From Bradyrhizobium sp. AS23.2 (lineage in GTDB: Bacteria; Pseudomonadota; Alphaproteobacteria; Rhizobiales; Xanthobacteraceae), in assembly GCF_001908185.1 (NCBI RefSeq), contig NZ_LGHM01000022.1, forward strand, positions 1 through 40,068: a stretch of DNA of 40,068 nucleotides, given 5' to 3'. Positions 37,786 through 40,068 of the stretch are shown here, piece after piece. A program made the position numbers and the translations under genes. Position 1 is the first letter of the stretch; every line of letters begins with the position of its first letter. The notes beneath the pieces are model-generated. The model ran no database searches. It was not told where the DNA came from and saw only the letters and a list, made by a program, of their open reading frames with translations.

Positions 37786-39489
37786 TCAAAACACTTGGCC
37801 GGCGTTCATCGCGAGATGCTCGACGATCGGGCCGAGCGCGAGTGCCGGGAAGAAGGTCAGGCCGCCGATGATCAGGATCACGCCGACGACGAGGCCGACG
37901 AACAGCCCGCCGGTGGTCGGGAACGTGCCGGCCGACGGCGGAATGGATTTCTTGGCGGCGAGCGAGCCCGCAATCGCCATCGCCGGAACGATCATGAAGA
38001 ACCGTCCAACGAACATCGCGGAAGCGAGCGTCAGGTTGTAGAAGAAGGTGTTGCCGGTGAGGCCCGCAAACGCCGAGCCGTTGTTGCCGGTCGACGACGT
38101 GTAGGCGTAGAGCACCTCGGTGAAGCCGTGCGGGCCGGCATTCGCCATGGAGGCGACCGCCGCCGGATAGACCACGCCGACCGCGGTCCAGCCGAGATAC
38201 ATCAGCGGCAGCACCAGGATCGCGAGCATCGCCATCTTGACCTCGCGCGCCTCGATCTTCTTGCCAACATATTCCGGTGTGCGGCCAACCATGAGTCCCG
38301 CCACGAAGATCGCGAGCACGACGAACAGCAGCATGCCGTAGAGGCCGGCGCCGACGCCGCCGATGATGATTTCACCGAGCTGCATGTTGATCAGCGGGAT
38401 CATGCCGCCGAGCGCGGTGAAGCTGTCATGCATGGCGTTGACCGCACCGCAGGAGGCCGCGGTGGTGACGACAGCGAACAGTGAGGACGCGACGATGCCG
38501 AAGCGGACCTCCTTGCCTTCCATGTTGCCGCCAGTCAGGTTGAGCGCCTGCAGCGTCGAGGTGCCGCTGGCTTCCGCCCAATAGGTGACGGTGACGCCGG
38601 CGACGAACAGCACGCCCATCACGGCCAGGATCGCCCAGCCCTGGCGCTGATTGCCGACCATGCGGCCGAACACGTTGGTCAGGGCCGCACCGATCAGGAA
38701 GATCGACAGCATCTGCACGAGGTTCGACAGCGCGGTCGGATTCTCGAAGGGATGCGCGGCGTTGGCGTTGAAGAAGCCGCCGCCATTGGTGCCGAGCATC
38801 TTGATCGCAACTTGCGTTGCGACAGGACCGACCGCGATGGTCTGCTTGGCGCCCTCGAGTGTGGTCGCCTCGACATAGTCGCCCAGCGTCTGCGGCATGC
38901 CCTGCGAGACGAGGAACAGGCAGTAGACGACGCAGATCGGCAGCAGCACGTAAAGCGTGGTCCTGACGACGTCGACCCAGAAATTACCGATCGTGCGCAT
39001 CGAAGCGCGCGAGAAGCCGCGGATCAGGGCCACCGCGAGTGCGATGCCGGTTGCGGCCGACAGGAAGTTCTGGTGCGTCAGGCCGAGCATCTGCACGAGA
39101 TAGGACACCGTGCTCTCGCCGCCGTAGTTCTGCCAGTTGGTGTTGGTGATGAAGGAGATCGCGGTGTTGAAGGAGAGATCCTCGGCGACCGCCGACTGCC
39201 CGGCCGGATTGAAGGGCAGCATGGCCTGCAGGCGCATCACGCCGTAGATGATGAGGAAGCCGCCGATGTGGAACAACAGCATGGAGACCGTATAGGTCAA
39301 CCAATGCTGCTCGCGCCTCTCGTCCACGCCGGAAATCCAGTAGATGCCGGCCTCGATGGGGCGCAGAACCGGCGACAGGAAGGTCCGCTCGCCGTTGAAC
39401 ACGCGCGTCATGTACCAGCCGAGCGGCTTGGTCAGCGCGACGATGATGGCGCAAAAGAGAATGATCTGGAGCCAACCGATCATGGTCAT
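37786..39489 (-). CDS. kdpA: Potassium-transporting ATPase, channel subunit A
   Basis: The potassium-selective subunit of KdpFABC, related to Trk/HKT channels. The 567-aa product has about ten membrane helices and the four filter-type loops: [47 protein letters not shown] and [14 protein letters not shown]. Two ATGs lie in frame (39489 and 39483); AAGGG of the upstream stretch fits the first slightly better. It follows kdpF and a possible 34-aa peptide on the same strand. Confidence 0.96.
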   Translation of the reverse strand: MTMIGWLQIILFCAIIVALTKPLGWYMTRVFNGERTFLSPVLRPIEAGIYWISGVDERREQHWLTYTVSMLLFHIGGFLIIYGVMRLQAMLPFNPAGQSAVAEDLSFNTAISFITNTNWQNYGGESTVSYLVQMLGLTHQNFLSAATGIALAVALIRGFSRASMRTIGNFWVDVVRTTLYVLLPICVVYCLFLVSQGMPQTLGDYVEATTLEGAKQTIAVGPVATQVAIKMLGTNGGGFFNANAAHPFENPTALSNLVQMLSIFLIGAALTNVFGRMVGNQRQGWAILAVMGVLFVAGVTVTYWAEASGTSTLQALNLTGGNMEGKEVRFGIVASSLFAVVTTAASCGAVNAMHDSFTALGGMIPLINMQLGEIIIGGVGAGLYGMLLFVVLAIFVAGLMVGRTPEYVGKKIEAREVKMAMLAILVLPLMYLGWTAVGVVYPAAVASMANAGPHGFTEVLYAYTSSTGNNGSAFAGLTGNTFFYNLTLASAMFVGRFFMIVPAMAIAGSLAAKKSIPPSAGTFPTTGGLFVGLVVGVILIIGGLTFFPALALGPIVEHLAMNAGQVF

Positions 39490-39493
39490 GGAG

Positions 39494-39598
39494 TCAACCC
39501 TTCAGGCTTGGTGTCCGGCGCAGCAGCGGCAGGAACACCGAAAGCAGGCAGGCGACGAGCACGGCGTCCGCCAGCAGCAATTTGAGAAGCAGCAGCAC
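39494..39598 (-). CDS. Possible 34-aa hydrophobic peptide between kdpF and kdpA
   Basis: A GTG at 39598, 3 bases after the kdpF stop, opens 34 codons ending 4 bases before the kdpA ATG. The product begins [20 protein letters not shown] and ends RRTPSLKG: one membrane helix with a basic C-terminus, so positive-inside would put the C-terminus in the cytosol. It fills almost exactly the kdpF-kdpA gap. The ribosome site (GAGCGG in the end of kdpF) is weak. It could be a small accessory subunit or a chance hydrophobic frame. Confidence 0.4.
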   Translation of the reverse strand: MLLLLKLLLADAVLVACLLSVFLPLLRRTPSLKG

Positions 39599-39601
39599 GG
39601 C

Positions 39602-39691
39602 TCAGAACCGCTCGGGCCGCAGCAGTGCGTAGGTGAGATAGATCAGGAGGCCGAACGAGACGGCGCCGGCGAGCGAATAGTCGAAGGTCAT
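39602..39691 (-). CDS. kdpF: Potassium-transporting ATPase subunit F
   Basis: A 29-aa single-helix peptide that stabilises the Kdp complex. The product reads MTFDYSLAGAVSFGLLIYLT then YALLRPERF, the standard KdpF sequence pattern with the RPERF end. The ATG at 39691 has GGAG 8 bases upstream. It precedes kdpA, the normal order. It is too short for usual ORF cut-offs. Confidence 0.9.
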   Translation of the reverse strand: MTFDYSLAGAVSFGLLIYLTYALLRPERF

Positions 39692-39702
39692 GGTCCGCTC
39701 CG

Positions 39703-39786
39703 TCACAGCCGTTCGCAGGCGTAGGTGTAGCCGATCGCCAGCGCGAAGAAGGCCGCCGCCAGCGCCAGCATCAGAATGTCCATCAT
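39703..39786 (-). CDS. 27-aa membrane peptide at the head of the kdp operon
   Basis: Two consecutive ATGs (39786 and 39783) follow a strong GAGGAG site. The product is MMDILMLALAAAFFALAIGY then TYACERL: one membrane helix with a short charged end. It lies 11 bases before kdpF on the same strand and is the first gene of the operon. I recall similar peptides ending in CERL ahead of kdpF in other proteobacteria, often left unannotated. A role in Kdp assembly is inference. Confidence 0.65.
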   Translation of the reverse strand: MMDILMLALAAAFFALAIGYTYACERL

Positions 39787-40012
39787 GGGGATGCTCCTCG
39801 TTACGCCTTTACGTCCGGCGCAACCAACTCTCGGGATTCCGGCGGGCGCGCGGACAAGGACACGCAACGCATTTCCGCGAGCACCGGCCGGAACTTTTGA
39901 CCGTGCTGAAGTGCCACCACGAGCATAGGTTTTCGAGACGAGGGCTATGGCGAAGTTATAGGAATCTCATAAAGGCCGGGAGCTGGCGCTGAACGACACT
40001 CGCGAAGCGACC
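39787..40012. other. Upstream region of the kdp operon
   Basis: It should hold the kdp promoter, reading leftward. The clearest element is the palindrome at 39956-39972. No gene with a ribosome site was seen on either strand; the plus-strand frame at 39690-39992 is a shadow of the small kdp genes. Confidence 0.4.
39956..39972 (-). promoter_or_regulatory. Candidate KdpE operator upstream of the kdp operon
   Basis: TTATAGGAATCTCATAA is a 17-bp interrupted palindrome (TTAT--GA-N-TC--ATAA), AT-rich in a GC-rich background, 170 bases upstream of the first kdp ATG. The position and an AT-rich half-site near TTTAT fit a KdpE-type activator site; the assignment is inferred from context. Confidence 0.4.
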
Positions 40013-40068
40013 TCAGCTGTCGTCCCGGACAAGCGCAGCGAAGCGGAGCGCCGATCCGGGATCCATAA
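40013..40068. repeat. Partial dispersed repeat at the right edge (CGTCCCGGACAAGCGCAGCG type)
   Basis: The last 56 bases contain GTCGTCCCGGACAAGCGCAG followed by CGAAGCGGAGCGCCGATCCG, a GC-rich stretch with the look of a third class of intergenic palindromic element. The complementary arm would lie beyond the window. Confidence 0.45.

Noticed and set aside
39690..39992. Plus-strand 100-codon frame at the right end
   Set aside because: It is antisense to the 27-aa peptide gene, which has a strong ribosome site and operon context; the frame has no recognisable features.
1..40068. CRISPR array, tRNA or rRNA genes
   Set aside because: I saw no regularly spaced direct repeats with unique spacers and no tRNA or rRNA-like sequence on reading both strands.

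Overview
The window is GC-rich alphaproteobacterial chromosome, most like Bradyrhizobium or a close relative. The grounds are the fused transaldolase/glucose-6-phosphate isomerase, the short-type Gnd, the TreS-maltokinase fusion, the palindromic intergenic repeats and several GGAAC-N16/17-NGTT promoters of the EcfG general-stress type. Genus-level placement is inference. No RNA gene, CRISPR array, transposase or phage gene was seen.

Layout. (1) 1-992: the 5' end of a minus-strand gene running off the left edge, behind a consensus EcfG-type promoter, then a minus-strand two-helix membrane protein. (2) 1317-8847, plus: a tight central-carbon operon, tal-pgi, gnd, zwf, pgl, gntK and a Cof-type HAD phosphatase, covering glucose-6-phosphate to 6-phosphogluconate to ribulose-5-phosphate, plus gluconate entry and return through transaldolase/Pgi. 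(3) 8852-26882: an alpha-glucan/trehalose island. malQ and a GH15 glucosidase/trehalase-like gene run leftward. A divergent operon runs rightward: a GlgE-like protein, treS-mak, glgB, glgX, treZ and treY. Classical glgC, glgA and glgP are absent. TreS-Mak should make maltose-1-phosphate for a GlgE, TreY/TreZ cut trehalose from glucan ends, GlgX and MalQ recycle oligomers and GlgB branches. (4) 26886-31336: a small PHA-system-type protein, a DUF3309-like micro-membrane protein, and the bacterial NHEJ pair ligD and ku, divergent from a shared 118-bp gap. (5) 31474-39786, minus: a complete Kdp potassium-uptake operon (27-aa membrane peptide, kdpF, a possible 34-aa peptide, kdpA, kdpB, kdpC, kdpD, kdpE).

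Main points of interest. The GlgE-like protein next to treS-mak keeps the fold landmarks and the nucleophile Asp. It has Lys where GlgE has its acid/base Glu, Ala where GH13 enzymes have the Arg two residues before the nucleophile, and lacks the Lys pair of the phosphate-site motif, so it looks like a repurposed or inactive maltosyltransferase. Overlapping, oppositely oriented EcfG-type promoters sit in a 33-bp near-palindrome between ligD and ku, and similar motifs precede malQ, the DUF3309-like gene and the edge gene. This suggests that DNA-end repair and glucan/trehalose turnover share general-stress control. Strong palindromic repeats lie at 27558-27650, 31347-31420 and 35550-35634 (the last inside the kdp operon), and another starts at the right edge. 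Two very short membrane-peptide ORFs flank kdpF.
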